In this document: piece by piece, positions 1 through 8,351 of the stretch
Numbering within the stretch: position 1 is the stretch's first letter
Layout: each line of letters starts with the position of its first letter
Source: Lysobacterales bacterium
GTDB lineage: Bacteria > Pseudomonadota > Gammaproteobacteria > Xanthomonadales > Ahniellaceae
DNA: 64,000 nt
Direction of reading: 5' to 3'
NCBI GenBank assembly: GCA_016721845.1
Contig: JADKHK010000008.1
Span: 168,460 to 232,459 of the forward strand
The notes under the pieces: model-generated
What the model was told of the DNA's origin: nothing
Seen by the model: only the letters and a program-made list of their open reading frames with translations
Database searches by the model: none
Made by a program: the position numbers and the translations under genes

Positions 1-2
1 AC

Positions 3-1223
3 GTTCCGTTTGTGCGTATCCAGAACATCGCGCGCCGCAGCAACCTGCTGCATCGCCTGTTCGGCGTGACTGAATTGCGCCTGGAATCCGGTGGCGGCGT
101 GAAGCCCGAGGCGGTGATGAAAGTGTTGCGCGTCACCGATGCCGATGCGTTGGTGGCCTTGCTGCGGGCGCAGCGTACGGCGGCGAGCGCAGACGTGTCG
201 GCCCATGCCCATGCCAGCGACGTGCTGCTGCGCCTGTCGTTGCCGGAACTGGTGCGTTTCGGGCTCATCTCGAATCGCGGCATGGTCGTCGTCGCCGGTG
301 CCTTCGCGGCCTTCTGGCAGTTCAATCCGACACAGCCCAGGCAGGTGATGCGGATGCCGACGGCCTGGGTCGAGCGGGCCTTCGGCGAAGTCTCGGCGCA
401 CCACTACGGCCTGCTGACCATGGTCGTCGGCGGCGCTTCCGTGCTGTTGCTGCTGTTCGCGGCCTTGCGCCTGCTGTCGGTGCTGCTCGCGATCCTGGTG
501 CATCACGGGTTCACGCTCGAACTCGAGGGTGACCGGCTCGGCGCCGGTGGTGGTCTGCTCACGCACGCCCACGGCAGCGCGCGGATCGACCGCCTGCAGA
601 TGCTGCACATCGAGGAAAGCCTGTTGCATCGTGCATTCCGACGCTTGAGCCTGAAGACGGACGTCGCCGGCGGTGTGCGTGCGATGAATGACCAGAGCGG
701 CAAGCTGCATTGGCTGGCACCGCTCGCGAGCGCGTCGCAGGTCGATGGCCTGCTCGCGCGCATCCTGCAGGCGCCGGCGCTGGCCGCGCTGCCATGGCGT
801 CCGCTGCATCCGCGAGCGTGGCGACGGCGCGCACGCTGGCCGACAGTGTTCTGGCTCTTCGCGACGGCGGGCCTGACCTTCTGGTTCGGAACGCCCGGCT
901 TGCTGGCGCTGATCGGCGTGCCGTGGTCGGCGTGGTCGGCGCGCGGCTGGGCGGCGTTCACGCGTTATGCGATGGACGATCGCTTTCTGACGTATCGCGA
1001 AGGCTGGTGGTCGCGGCGCTACGCCTTGATCGAACTCGACAAGCTGCAGGTCGTGGAACTCAGGCAGAGCCCGTTCGATCGCCGGCACGCGATGGCCAGC
1101 ATCCGCGTCGACACGATGGCGGCTGATCCACTCGGTTCCGGCATCGACATCCCCTGCCTGCCGATCGCCGAAGCACGTGCCCTGTTCGCGGTGCTGGCAC
1201 GGCGTTGCGCGGGCCACGGCTGA
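3..1223 (+). CDS. Bacterial PH-domain (YdbT-like) membrane protein, 5' end outside window
   Basis: The frame is open from the first bases (V-P-F-V-R-I-Q-N-I), so the start lies upstream and only about 407 C-terminal codons are present. The opening residues RIQNIARRSNLLHRLFGVTE match the end of a first bacterial PH-like (bPH2/YdbT) domain, whose usual motif reads 'riqnv..qsllqrlfg'. A second copy follows around residues 175-225 (GSARIDRLQMLHIEESLLHR) after two hydrophobic segments. A third lies near the C terminus (YALIELDKLQVVELRQSPFDRR), preceded by another membrane hairpin. Three bPH2 modules with paired membrane helices are typical of YdbT. These are inner-membrane proteins of unknown biochemical role, usually encoded after a shorter YdbS partner, which would lie upstream of the window. 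Family confidence is high; function is unknown. Confidence 0.8.
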   Translation, partial: VPFVRIQNIARRSNLLHRLFGVTELRLESGGGVKPEAVMKVLRVTDADALVALLRAQRTAASADVSAHAHASDVLLRLSLPELVRFGLISNRGMVVVAGAFAAFWQFNPTQPRQVMRMPTAWVERAFGEVSAHHYGLLTMVVGGASVLLLLFAALRLLSVLLAILVHHGFTLELEGDRLGAGGGLLTHAHGSARIDRLQMLHIEESLLHRAFRRLSLKTDVAGGVRAMNDQSGKLHWLAPLASASQVDGLLARILQAPALAALPWRPLHPRAWRRRARWPTVFWLFATAGLTFWFGTPGLLALIGVPWSAWSARGWAAFTRYAMDDRFLTYREGWWSRRYALIELDKLQVVELRQSPFDRRHAMASIRVDTMAADPLGSGIDIPCLPIAEARALFAVLARRCAGHG

Positions 1224-1245
1224 AAACGGTCCTTGGCCCGTTTTT
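1223..1245 (+). terminator. Probable intrinsic terminator of the PH-domain gene
   Basis: A 7-bp stem AAAACGG / CCGTTTT with an 8-nt loop starts at the last base of the stop codon and runs into five T residues. The stem is short, so this is a moderate call. Confidence 0.5.
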
Positions 1246-1407
1246 CCGGCGAATTGCGTGAGCGGCGTTCGCCTACGACCATGTTTCACGTTGTGATTGA
1301 TCGGATCGACACATTCGCGGATGATCGGACCACCAGCTTCGGCGGCGCGACCGGGGACGGTTCATTTGCTTCGCGTCGAAATCAATTCTTGGGTGGGGGA
1401 TAGCACA

Positions 1408-1785
1408 ATGGAAGATGGTGGCGGTGGTGGTCTGATAGGCATCGTGATGATGCTGGTCTGGTTGGTAGTCGTGATCGGCATCATCGCCGGCATCTGGAAG
1501 GTGTTCGTGAAGGCCGGTAAGCCCGGTTGGGCCTGCCTCATTCCGATCTACAACATTGTCGTTCTGCTGCAAATCGTTGGTCGCCCGATCTGGTGGCTGG
1601 TCCTGCTGATCATCCCGATCGTCAGCATCGTGGTCGCGATCATCGTGTCGATCGACATGGCCAAGAGCTTCGGCAAGGGCACCGGCTTCGGCATCGGCCT
1701 GGCCCTGCTCGGTTTCATCTTCTACCCGATGCTCGGCTTCGGTGACGCCAAGTACCAGGGCCCGGCCGGCGGTACCGCCAGCTAA
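1408..1785 (+). CDS. DUF5684-type small membrane protein
   Basis: This is a 125-residue protein starting MEDGGGGG. The ATG at 1408 was preferred over an in-frame upstream start at 1297 because a purine-rich GGGTGGGGGA lies about 7 nt upstream and the added residues look non-coding. A hydrophobic segment (residues 9-31) is followed by a conserved cytoplasmic loop, KAGKPGWACLIPIYNIVVLLQI, and then by two or three more membrane segments. The 'GKPGWA.LIPIYN' loop is the signature of the DUF5684 family, often mis-annotated as signal peptidase I although the Ser/Lys dyad is absent. The role is unknown. It sits alone between two terminators. Confidence 0.8.
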   Translation: MEDGGGGGLIGIVMMLVWLVVVIGIIAGIWKVFVKAGKPGWACLIPIYNIVVLLQIVGRPIWWLVLLIIPIVSIVVAIIVSIDMAKSFGKGTGFGIGLALLGFIFYPMLGFGDAKYQGPAGGTAS

Positions 1786-1803
1786 GGCTCGTCCGCAATG
1801 AAG

Positions 1804-1833
1804 AGCCCGGCCGAGCGATCGGCCGGGCTTTTT
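1804..1833 (+). terminator. Intrinsic terminator
   Basis: A perfect 10-bp stem AGCCCGGCCG / CGGCCGGGCT with a 6-nt AGCGAT loop is followed by TTTTT. It lies 18 nt after the DUF5684 stop and just before the convergent AIM24 gene, so it ends the plus-strand transcript. Confidence 0.9.
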
Positions 1834-1852
1834 GTTGCTTGCAAAACCGGAA

Positions 1853-2866
1853 TCAGAACCCCCGATCACCCGAGAGGATGCCGCCGAGTCCGCCGAGGAC
1901 CGAGCCTTCTTCCTTCGAGCCGCCGCGCTGGTAGGCGGCGGCGAACATGCGGCCGGCCATGCGCGAGAAGGGCAGGGACTGCAGCCAGACGTGGCCGGGG
2001 CCGGTCATCTGCGCGAGGAAGACGCCTTCACCGCCGAACAGCATCGACTTCACGCCGCCGACCGGAATCACGTCGAACTGGACGTTGCTGGTCATCGCGA
2101 CCACGCAGCCGGTATCGACTTCCAGGCGTTCGCCGGCCGCGAGTTCGCGTTCGACAATCGTGCCGCCGGCGTGCACGAACACGAGTCCGTCGCCTTCGAG
2201 TTTCTGCATGATGAAGCCTTCGCCGCCGAACAGCGCGGTCATGATCTTCTTCTGGAAGAAGATACCGATCGACACGCCGCGTGCCGCGCACAGGAACGAG
2301 TCCTTCTGGCAGATGATCTTGCCGCCGTAGTTGGTCAGCGTGAACGGGATGATCGTGCCCGGGTAGGGCGCCGCGAACGCGGCCTTGGCCTTGCCGCTGG
2401 TGCCGCTGTGCGTGAACACGGTGGTGAACAGCGATTCGCCGGTGATGATGCGCTTGCCGGCGCCGAGCAGCTTGTCCATGAAACCGCCGCTGGCCGACTG
2501 CGCCGAGCCGTCGCCGAACACGGTGTCCATGCGCACGACCGGCTGCTTGTACATCAGCGAGCCGGCTTCGGCGACCGCGCTCTCGCCGGGGTCGAGTTCG
2601 ATCTCGACGAACTGCATGTCGGAACCGAAGATCTTGTAGTCGATCTCGTCCGCGCGCTGCAGTGCGCCGGCGGCCGGTGGCGGCGGAGCCGTCATCGCGT
2701 GCGAACTGGAGGCTGCGAGTTCATTGCACTTCGCAATCGGTATCCACTCGGCGAAACCTTGTCGCCAGCAATGGCCGCTCGGATTGGCGCTCGCTTGCGC
2801 GACCGCCGCGGCATGATCGAGCGGACCCATCTGCTGTCCGTTGTAGCTCAGGAACCATTGGTGCAT
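1853..2866 (-). CDS. GYF_2-AIM24 (TIGR00266) family protein
   Basis: The protein has 337 residues in two parts. Residues 1-50 (WFLSYNGQQMGPLD...WRQGFAEWIPI) form a GYF_2/DUF4339 domain, a small peptide-binding-like module with the W-x-Y...GP pattern. From about residue 75 to 320 is an AIM24-family beta-helix domain (TIGR00266), starting DYKIFGSDMQFVEIELDPGE and containing AEAGSLMYKQP. AIM24 proteins form a double-psi beta fold; the yeast homologue is mitochondrial, and the bacterial role is not established. No signal peptide or transmembrane segment is visible, so it is probably cytosolic. A Gly-Pro-Ala linker joins the domains. A REP-like inverted repeat lies upstream. Confidence 0.85.
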   Translation of the reverse strand: MHQWFLSYNGQQMGPLDHAAAVAQASANPSGHCWRQGFAEWIPIAKCNELAASSSHAMTAPPPPAAGALQRADEIDYKIFGSDMQFVEIELDPGESAVAEAGSLMYKQPVVRMDTVFGDGSAQSASGGFMDKLLGAGKRIITGESLFTTVFTHSGTSGKAKAAFAAPYPGTIIPFTLTNYGGKIICQKDSFLCAARGVSIGIFFQKKIMTALFGGEGFIMQKLEGDGLVFVHAGGTIVERELAAGERLEVDTGCVVAMTSNVQFDVIPVGGVKSMLFGGEGVFLAQMTGPGHVWLQSLPFSRMAGRMFAAAYQRGGSKEEGSVLGGLGGILSGDRGF

Positions 2867-2897
2867 TTGCTTGCCTCCGTCGGTGGAAATGTCATGC

Positions 2898-2976
2898 AGG
2901 AGCGACCCACGGGTCGCGATGCTCTGGTCTTCCGAATGTGATGATCCGAAAGCATCGCGACCCGTGGGTCGCTCCT
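2898..2976. repeat. REP-like inverted repeat (BIME-like doublet)
   Basis: Two perfect 26-nt inverted arms (2898-2923 and 2951-2976) are separated by 27 nt. Each arm contains its own small palindrome, GCGACCCACGGGTCGC. The unit resembles the short 'GGAGCGACCCACGGGTCGCGATGC' extragenic palindromes that are common in Xanthomonadales and are thought to be moved by RAYT transposases. It sits between the manC stop and the AIM24 start. It could also act as a stem-loop that protects or ends the manC mRNA. Confidence 0.8.
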
Positions 2977-2987
2977 ACGAAATCGCA

Positions 2988-4409
2988 TCAACAACGCCCG
3001 TAACGATCTTCGAGGCGCACGATGTCGTCCTCGCCGAAGTAGTCGCCGCACTGCACTTCGATCAGGTGGATGTCGTCGTCGGTCGGATTTTCGAGGCGAT
3101 GCAGGGTGTCCATCGGAATGTAGACCGACTCGTTCCGGTGCAGCAGCTTTTCCTCGTCGCCGACCCGCACCTTGGCGGTGCCGCGCACGACGGTCCAATG
3201 CTCGCTGCGACGGTAATGCTTCTGCAGCGACAGTACCTGGCCCGGCTTCACGGTGAGGCGCTTCACCTTGCAGTCGGGGGCGTCTTCGAGCACGGTGTAA
3301 CTGCCCCAGGGGCGATGCACGGTGGTATGCAGTTCGGTGGTGCTGTGCTGGCTGCGCTTGAGCGCATCGACCACATGCTTGACCGACTGAGACTGTTCGC
3401 GGTGTGCAACCAGCAGTGCGTCTTCGGTATCGATGATCATCAGGTCGGAGACGCCGACGGCGGCGATGATGCGCTTGCCGCCCTGCACGTAGTTGCGCGC
3501 GGCACCGACGAACACCGCTTCGCCGAGCCGACGATTGCCGACTTCGTCGCATTCGACCAGATCGCTCAATGCGTTCCACGAGCCGATGTCGCTCCAGTCG
3601 AAACTGGCCGGCACGACGGCGCGATTCGTCGCGCGTTCCATCACCGCGTAATCGATCGAGATCTCCGGAATCCGCGCGAACGCGTCGGGGTCGAAGACCA
3701 GGCTGTCGTCATCGGTGCTGGCATCGATGCAGGCACGGGTCGCCGCGAGGACCTCGGGGCAGGTCGTTGCGGCGGTTTCGATCAGGGTGCCGACGCGGAA
3801 GCAGAACATGCCCGAGTTCCAGTAGAAGCCGCCGGATTCGAGGTAACGCGTGGCGGTGGCGTGGTCGGGCTTCTCGACGAAGCGCTTGACCTCATAGCCG
3901 TCGCTGCCGATCGCGGCGCCGCGTTCGATGTAGCCGTAGCCGGTTTCGGCACGGGTCGGCACGATGCCGAAGGTGGCGAGATGACCCTCCGCGGCCAGCT
4001 TGTCGGCCCGGCCGACGGCTTCCTTGAAGGCGTCGACGTCGCGGATCAGGTGGTCGGAGGCCAGTACCAGCATCCGCGCATCATCGCCATGGCGGGCCTG
4101 GATCTTCAGTGCGGCTGCGATCACCGCCGGCGCGGTGTTGCGTGCGCTCGGTTCGAGCAGGTAACGCGCCCGCGACGCATCGAATTCCGGATGTTTGGCA
4201 TAGGCGTCGCGGGTGATGAAGGCGTAGTCGCGTCCGGTCACCGTGTACACCGGTGCCCCCGGCGTGGCGACCGCCAGCGCGCGCGCCAGCGTCTTGCCGA
4301 TCAGGGTGTCGCCGTCGGGCAGGGTCATGAACGGCTTCGGGTACAGCCGGCGCGACACCGGCCACAAACGGGTACCGGCACCGCCGGAGAGAATCACGGG
4401 AATCAGCAT
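2988..4409 (-). CDS. manC: Bifunctional mannose-1-phosphate guanylyltransferase / mannose-6-phosphate isomerase
   Basis: This 473-residue type II PMI/GMP enzyme is the usual length for XanB/AlgA/ManC. The N-terminal nucleotidyltransferase domain (residues 1-290) has the pyrophosphorylase signature GGAGTRLWPVSRRLYPKPF at about 9-27 and the FVEKPD motif. The C-terminal cupin (about 350-470) begins RPWGSYTVLE and carries QKHYRRSEHW, EDAPDCKVKRLTV and GDYFGEDDIVR, which form the zinc-dependent isomerase site. It would convert fructose-6-phosphate to mannose-6-phosphate and mannose-1-phosphate to GDP-mannose, feeding exopolysaccharide or O-antigen. The start ATG at 4409 is the natural one (MLIPVILSGG). 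A phosphomannomutase is not in the window. The gene is monocistronic here. 'xanB' is an equally valid name. Confidence 0.95.
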   Translation of the reverse strand: MLIPVILSGGAGTRLWPVSRRLYPKPFMTLPDGDTLIGKTLARALAVATPGAPVYTVTGRDYAFITRDAYAKHPEFDASRARYLLEPSARNTAPAVIAAALKIQARHGDDARMLVLASDHLIRDVDAFKEAVGRADKLAAEGHLATFGIVPTRAETGYGYIERGAAIGSDGYEVKRFVEKPDHATATRYLESGGFYWNSGMFCFRVGTLIETAATTCPEVLAATRACIDASTDDDSLVFDPDAFARIPEISIDYAVMERATNRAVVPASFDWSDIGSWNALSDLVECDEVGNRRLGEAVFVGAARNYVQGGKRIIAAVGVSDLMIIDTEDALLVAHREQSQSVKHVVDALKRSQHSTTELHTTVHRPWGSYTVLEDAPDCKVKRLTVKPGQVLSLQKHYRRSEHWTVVRGTAKVRVGDEEKLLHRNESVYIPMDTLHRLENPTDDDIHLIEVQCGDYFGEDDIVRLEDRYGRC

Positions 4410-4491
4410 GCAAGGGGCTCGAATCGGTGCCGGAACGAACCGGAATAATGGGGACGTCGCATCGTAATGCCAGTGCGGTCGCTTGCGTAGT

Positions 4492-5412
4492 TCAGACCGC
4501 CGGCACGACCAGGTTCAGTCGCCGCTCGGCGATACGCAATTGCACGCGTCGTCCGGAGACGAAATCGATGCGGTCGGTCTCGATGCCGTCTGCGAAGATC
4601 ACGCCGCCCTCGCTCATCTCCGACGCGATCGTCAGCGGCGTGGCTGCATCGACGCTGCCGACATCGAGCGACGCCGCCGTCGCGACCGAGGGCCAGGGTT
4701 CGCGCACGAACCAGGCGAGGCGGGCCTCGTCGACCGCCGGCATCGATAGCTCAAGACCGCGCTGCTTGACGATCGAACGCGCCCAGCCGGTGGCGCCGGT
4801 GCCGGTCGTGACGATCACGCCCGACGAGGAATGCCGTTCCTCGGCGTCGCCGGCACGCAGTCGGTAGCGCGCGGACTGGTGCGTGATGTGGCCGATGAAG
4901 ATTTCATTCAATGCGAGCAGGCGCTGGCCGTCGTCGCAAAGCGCTTCGGCGAGCACGCGCGATTCGATCCGCCAGCGTGGATCGCCTTCGATGGTATGCG
5001 CGGTAAGTGCCTCGACGTGCTCGGGTGCGTGTCGGCACAACACGCCGTCGTAGCGGGCCGGGTCCGGGTTCACACCGATCGTGTGCTGGCCATCGAGATA
5101 CTTGGCGACGTTCGCGACCAGGCCATCCTGGCCGACGATGAGCACGAGATCGTCCGGTGCAAACAGGAAGCGGTCGAGGTCGGCGCGCTCGACGCGCGTG
5201 TACGGCCGGTCCTGCGGAATGCCCTGCAGTGCGCGCCCCAGACCATGTTCGAGACGTTCGTGCGTGGCCTCGTACCAGTCGATGCCTTCGCCGGTCGAGG
5301 CGAGGATGAACTTCGCCTGCGCATACGTGCCGTAGCGCGCGATCAGTTGTTCCAGCGGCGTCGGGCGCGTGATGACGACGACGCGCGCAAGCCGGCGCGG
5401 GCGATCGCTCAT
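4492..5412 (-). CDS. Divergent NAD(+)/NADH kinase
   Basis: The protein has 306 residues and starts MSDRPRRLARVVVITRPTP. The ATG at 5412 overlaps the SPFH stop by 4 nt (ATGA), which fixes the start; the much longer open frame extending to 6678 is a shadow. Family evidence is the segment LVLIVGQDGLVANVAKYLDGQHTIGVNPDPARYDGVL at about 93-130, followed by ALNEIFIGH and the TTGTGATGW loop. These correspond to the ATP-NAD kinase GGDG...NxD and TPTGSTA regions. The first glycine pair is altered (GQDG instead of GGDG), so activity or substrate may differ from the housekeeping NadK. Coupling to an SPFH/band-7 protein suggests a membrane-linked role, but this is inference. Confidence 0.75.
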   Translation of the reverse strand: MSDRPRRLARVVVITRPTPLEQLIARYGTYAQAKFILASTGEGIDWYEATHERLEHGLGRALQGIPQDRPYTRVERADLDRFLFAPDDLVLIVGQDGLVANVAKYLDGQHTIGVNPDPARYDGVLCRHAPEHVEALTAHTIEGDPRWRIESRVLAEALCDDGQRLLALNEIFIGHITHQSARYRLRAGDAEERHSSSGVIVTTGTGATGWARSIVKQRGLELSMPAVDEARLAWFVREPWPSVATAASLDVGSVDAATPLTIASEMSEGGVIFADGIETDRIDFVSGRRVQLRIAERRLNLVVPAV

Positions 5413-6452
5413 GTCGCGTCGGGCGGATTGCCGAGCCATTCGCGGAAATGCTGGGCGAGCAGGTCCGGTGTGATGTTGAGATGGCCGATCGTCTTGATGT
5501 GTTCGGCGAAGCGCGCCATCACGATGCCGGACGCGGCCTGGCTCGGGGTATTGCGCCAGATCTCGTGGTAAGTCGCGGTTTCTTCCATGCGCGCGGCGCC
5601 GAGCACGCGCTGCGACTCGGCCGCGGCTTGCGTGGTCACGGCCTGGCGCTTCGCTTCGGCTTCGGCGATGGCCTGCAGGCGTTCGATCTCGCTGCGCGTC
5701 TTCTCGGCTTCGGCGCTGGCGCTCTGGCGCACCTGATTCAGGGCATTGTCGCCGCGCTGCTTGATCAGCAGTTCCTGCTTGCGTTCCAGTTCCAGTTCGG
5801 TCGCGAGTTCGTTTTCCTTGATCGCACGTTCCTTCTCGACCGCTTGCGCGCGACGCTGGAAGATTGCCTCGTCGGCCTTGGCCTGAATCGATTCGCGCGC
5901 CGGCGTCTGCAGGGCCTTCTCGACATCGGCCATCGGCGCGAGCTGGTCGATCACGACATTGACCAGTGCCAATCCCATTGCGCCGATTTCGGCGTCGGCA
6001 CGGAACGCCTTCATCAGGGCTTCGCGGATCGCATCGGAGCCGCGGTTCAAGGCTTCTTCGAGCGTGGCCGCAGCGAGAAAACTTCGCGCCGGGGGCAGGG
6101 CGCGTTGCGACCACAGCGTCGCGATCGCATCGAGCGGACGTTGCACCCAGGTGCCGGTGTCGGCACCGATCGAGAAGTTCACGCGTGATACCGCGACGGC
6201 CGGATCGGCGATGCGATAGACCACGGTGCATTGCACCTTGAGCGCCTGGAAATCGCTGCTGCGCTCGTTCAGCACGAAGGTCGTGGCGATGTCCTCGACC
6301 GGCACCTCGGCCAGCGCGGCCGACAGCGGCAGAAACCAGTACGCCAAGCCCGCCCCCGAGCGCGCCAGCTTGCCGTTGCTGAAATGCAGCACGAACTGGT
6401 TCGGCTCGGCCCGCAGATGCCGCAGGACGCCGTACTTGCTGATCGTTGCCAT
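5409..6452 (-). CDS. SPFH/band-7 domain protein
   Basis: The protein has 347 residues from ATG 6452 (MATISKYGVL), chosen for the GGAGA about 8 nt upstream. The N-terminal half (about 5-210) is a band-7/SPFH fold (ALKVQCTVVYRIADPAVAVSRVNF; VVIDQLAPMADVEKALQTPARESIQAKADEAI). Residues 215-305 form a long charged coiled coil (RRAQAVEKERAIKENELATELELERK...), as in flotillin-like scaffolds. No obvious N-terminal transmembrane helix is present, so membrane binding would be peripheral or through a partner. It is translationally coupled to the downstream NAD kinase (ATGA). The two probably act together, but I do not recognise a characterised pair. Confidence 0.85.
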   Translation of the reverse strand: MATISKYGVLRHLRAEPNQFVLHFSNGKLARSGAGLAYWFLPLSAALAEVPVEDIATTFVLNERSSDFQALKVQCTVVYRIADPAVAVSRVNFSIGADTGTWVQRPLDAIATLWSQRALPPARSFLAAATLEEALNRGSDAIREALMKAFRADAEIGAMGLALVNVVIDQLAPMADVEKALQTPARESIQAKADEAIFQRRAQAVEKERAIKENELATELELERKQELLIKQRGDNALNQVRQSASAEAEKTRSEIERLQAIAEAEAKRQAVTTQAAAESQRVLGAARMEETATYHEIWRNTPSQAASGIVMARFAEHIKTIGHLNITPDLLAQHFREWLGNPPDAT

Positions 6453-6529
6453 GCATCCATCTCCATGAACATGATGTCGATGGTAGTCGCTGGTTGCGCT
6501 CAAACGAAGCCCGCGACCCACGCTTCAAC

Positions 6530-6976
6530 TCACTGGGACGAACACACCTGACGGGAATTGCCGCTCGCATCGGTGACCACGCGGCAAACGATTCTCGGAG
6601 GGTTGTCGCGTTGTTGCTGCATGGGATCACCGAGTCGCTGCATTTCACGTTCCGCGACCGCACGGTCGTGGGCATCACGCAGTTGCGCCCAGCGGTTTTC
6701 GATGCTCGTTACGCAGGCTGAAAACTCGGGGCTCGGGTCCATCAGGTGACGGCCAAGGCAATGATTCACGATGCTGTCGCAGCCAGTCTGGCGTCGCTTC
6801 ACTTCGGCGACGACGACAGCGCTACGCCTGCTGCTGTTGACCGCCCGACAAAGATCCTTGTCGAGGACATTGGCGATGTCGGTATCCGACATCTTCGCGA
6901 TAGTCGCCGGGGTCTGGGCGCATCCGCCCAACCCGATCACACTGAATCCGATCACTGCCCAACGGGTGATGTTCAT
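6530..6976 (-). CDS. Hypothetical lipoprotein
   Basis: The protein has 148 residues from ATG 6976, chosen because GGGAGG lies directly upstream. The N terminus MNITRWAVIGFSVIGLGGC is a type II (lipoprotein) signal peptide with the lipobox L-G-G-C at residues 16-19. The mature part is polar and contains several cysteines (C44, C60, C67, C78 region), with a short KMSDTDIANVLDKDLCRAVN segment near the N terminus. No known domain is recognised. It is expected to be anchored in the outer or inner membrane. It lies upstream of the SPFH/NAD-kinase pair on the same strand with a 77-nt gap, so co-transcription is possible. Confidence 0.7.
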   Translation of the reverse strand: MNITRWAVIGFSVIGLGGCAQTPATIAKMSDTDIANVLDKDLCRAVNSSRRSAVVVAEVKRRQTGCDSIVNHCLGRHLMDPSPEFSACVTSIENRWAQLRDAHDRAVAEREMQRLGDPMQQQRDNPPRIVCRVVTDASGNSRQVCSSQ

Positions 6977-7187
6977 GGAGGCCTCCCAAGACACGCGGGA
7001 TGCGCGCTTGGATGCCAAAGCTACCCGGTCGGCGGGGTTCCGTCCCGCTCCGGACTCGGCGCGGGCCCGGAGCCGAATCAAATGCATGAATGGGAAACGC
7101 CGCCGGACGATGTGCTGCTGGTTCCGGTCAGTCGCAACGGCCGGAAAAAGTCAGGCGTTGCGACGAGTTGAACGGTATTCGGTTTGA

Positions 7188-7784
7188 TCACGCCACTTCC
7201 TGCCAACGCATGAACTTGCGATGGGCGAGAGCAAGCAGATCGAGGTCTTCATGGGTATCGCCATAGGCGTGGACTTCCGCATAGCGCGCGAGTTCGTAGC
7301 GCTCGCGCACGCGACGCGATTTCTCTCTGTTCACGCACTGCGCACCGGCATAACGTCCGGTCATCACGCCGTCCTTGGCTTCAAGCGTCGAGCTGATCAG
7401 TGCCAGCCCGTGCTGCGCGCACCAGTGCTTGAGATAGACATCGTAGGCACCCGACACCACGACAATGGTGTCACCTTGCGCCTTGTGTTCGGCGATGCGC
7501 GACATCGCTTCGGGGCGCAACACGCCGGGCAGGACATCACGCGCGAACGCCACGGCCTTGGCTTCATAGTCCGCCTCTGGCATGCCGCGAAATGCCACCC
7601 ACGCCAACATCGCGCGCAATCGCGAGCCATTCAACAGTCCAGCGCGGTAAGCAATCACAAACGGCATCAGCATCGGCTTGCCGATCCGCAAACGCCACTT
7701 CGGCGCCGCGTAATGCAGAAAATCCGGCAACATCTCGCGCGTGGTGATGGTGCCGTCGAAATCGAAGAGGACGAGGGTCTTCAC
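7188..7784 (-). CDS. HAD-IB family phosphatase
   Basis: The protein has 198 residues from GTG 7784 (VKTLVLFDFDGTIT), selected because GGGAG lies 5-9 nt upstream and the GTG overlaps the previous stop as GTGA. HAD motifs are all present: motif I FDFDGT with nucleophile Asp and acid Asp at about residues 8-10, motif II VVVSGAYD, a motif III lysine (NREKSRR) and motif IV YGDTHEDLDLL. The helical cap between motifs I and II places it in subfamily IB (SerB/CicA-like; lysophosphatidic-acid or glycerol-phosphate phosphatases also belong here). The substrate is unknown. It ends the rhamnose operon. Confidence 0.85.
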   Translation of the reverse strand: MKTLVLFDFDGTITTREMLPDFLHYAAPKWRLRIGKPMLMPFVIAYRAGLLNGSRLRAMLAWVAFRGMPEADYEAKAVAFARDVLPGVLRPEAMSRIAEHKAQGDTIVVVSGAYDVYLKHWCAQHGLALISSTLEAKDGVMTGRYAGAQCVNREKSRRVRERYELARYAEVHAYGDTHEDLDLLALAHRKFMRWQEVA

Positions 7785-8344
7785 ATCACTCCCAGGTTCG
7801 CTGTCATGACCTCGCGCACGCTTCCCCGAGTGATGTTTACGGCGTAGCCCGCTGCGACGCATTCGAATGTGGTGTCGTGGAAAGAAAGCACGAAGTGCCG
7901 GAAATTTCGGAAGCGTTCGCTGCGATGGTGTTCGTGAACGGAATTCATTCGTTCCAGCGTCCGGATCCAGGACGAAGAAGTAACTTCGAATGCGCCGTAT
8001 GGCCGCAAACCTCGCTGCGCGAGTGGGTGTCCGGAGAACGCCTCGTCGTTGGGTGGGCCGAAGAATTGTGCGATCGGACGTTCAAAGCGGACAGTCGCGA
8101 CGTGTTCGTCAGAACTGTCTTCTGTTACCAGTCGAACTGAGGTTCCGTCCCAATCCGGGTCGACGGTTTCGATGTAGAAAGACACTGACAGGAAGCGCTC
8201 CGCGGCGAGCATGCACGGGGTCGGCGCGCCAATGGATGATTGAGGGACGTCGGTCAACGCCACGACCTCATCTTCGCCATTCACTGTGTAGGCGGCGCCT
8301 ACTCGAGGATCGCGCACCGCTTTGCCCAACAATCTTTTCAGCAT
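7781..8344 (-). CDS. Unrecognised conserved-type protein in the rhamnose operon
   Basis: The protein has 187 residues, starts MLKRLLGKAVRDPRVG 7 nt after rfbD and overlaps the HAD phosphatase start by 4 nt (GTGA), so it is translated as part of the operon. It is soluble with no signal peptide. The central region (FFGPPNDEAFSGHPLAQRG...HEHHRSERFRNFRHFVLSFHDTTFECVA) is rich in His, Phe and Arg and looks like a compact alpha/beta protein. I do not recognise the family. Its position between rfbD and a phosphatase suggests a role connected to polysaccharide metabolism, but it could equally be a passenger. Confidence 0.65.
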   Translation of the reverse strand: MLKRLLGKAVRDPRVGAAYTVNGEDEVVALTDVPQSSIGAPTPCMLAAERFLSVSFYIETVDPDWDGTSVRLVTEDSSDEHVATVRFERPIAQFFGPPNDEAFSGHPLAQRGLRPYGAFEVTSSSWIRTLERMNSVHEHHRSERFRNFRHFVLSFHDTTFECVAAGYAVNITRGSVREVMTANLGVM

Positions 8345-8351
8345 GGCGTCT

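Noticed and set aside
4492..6678. 728-residue open frame on the minus strand covering NAD kinase and the SPFH region
   Set aside because: Only the last 306 residues match a protein family; the rest is an out-of-frame reading of the SPFH gene rich in Arg, as expected for a shadow in high-GC DNA.
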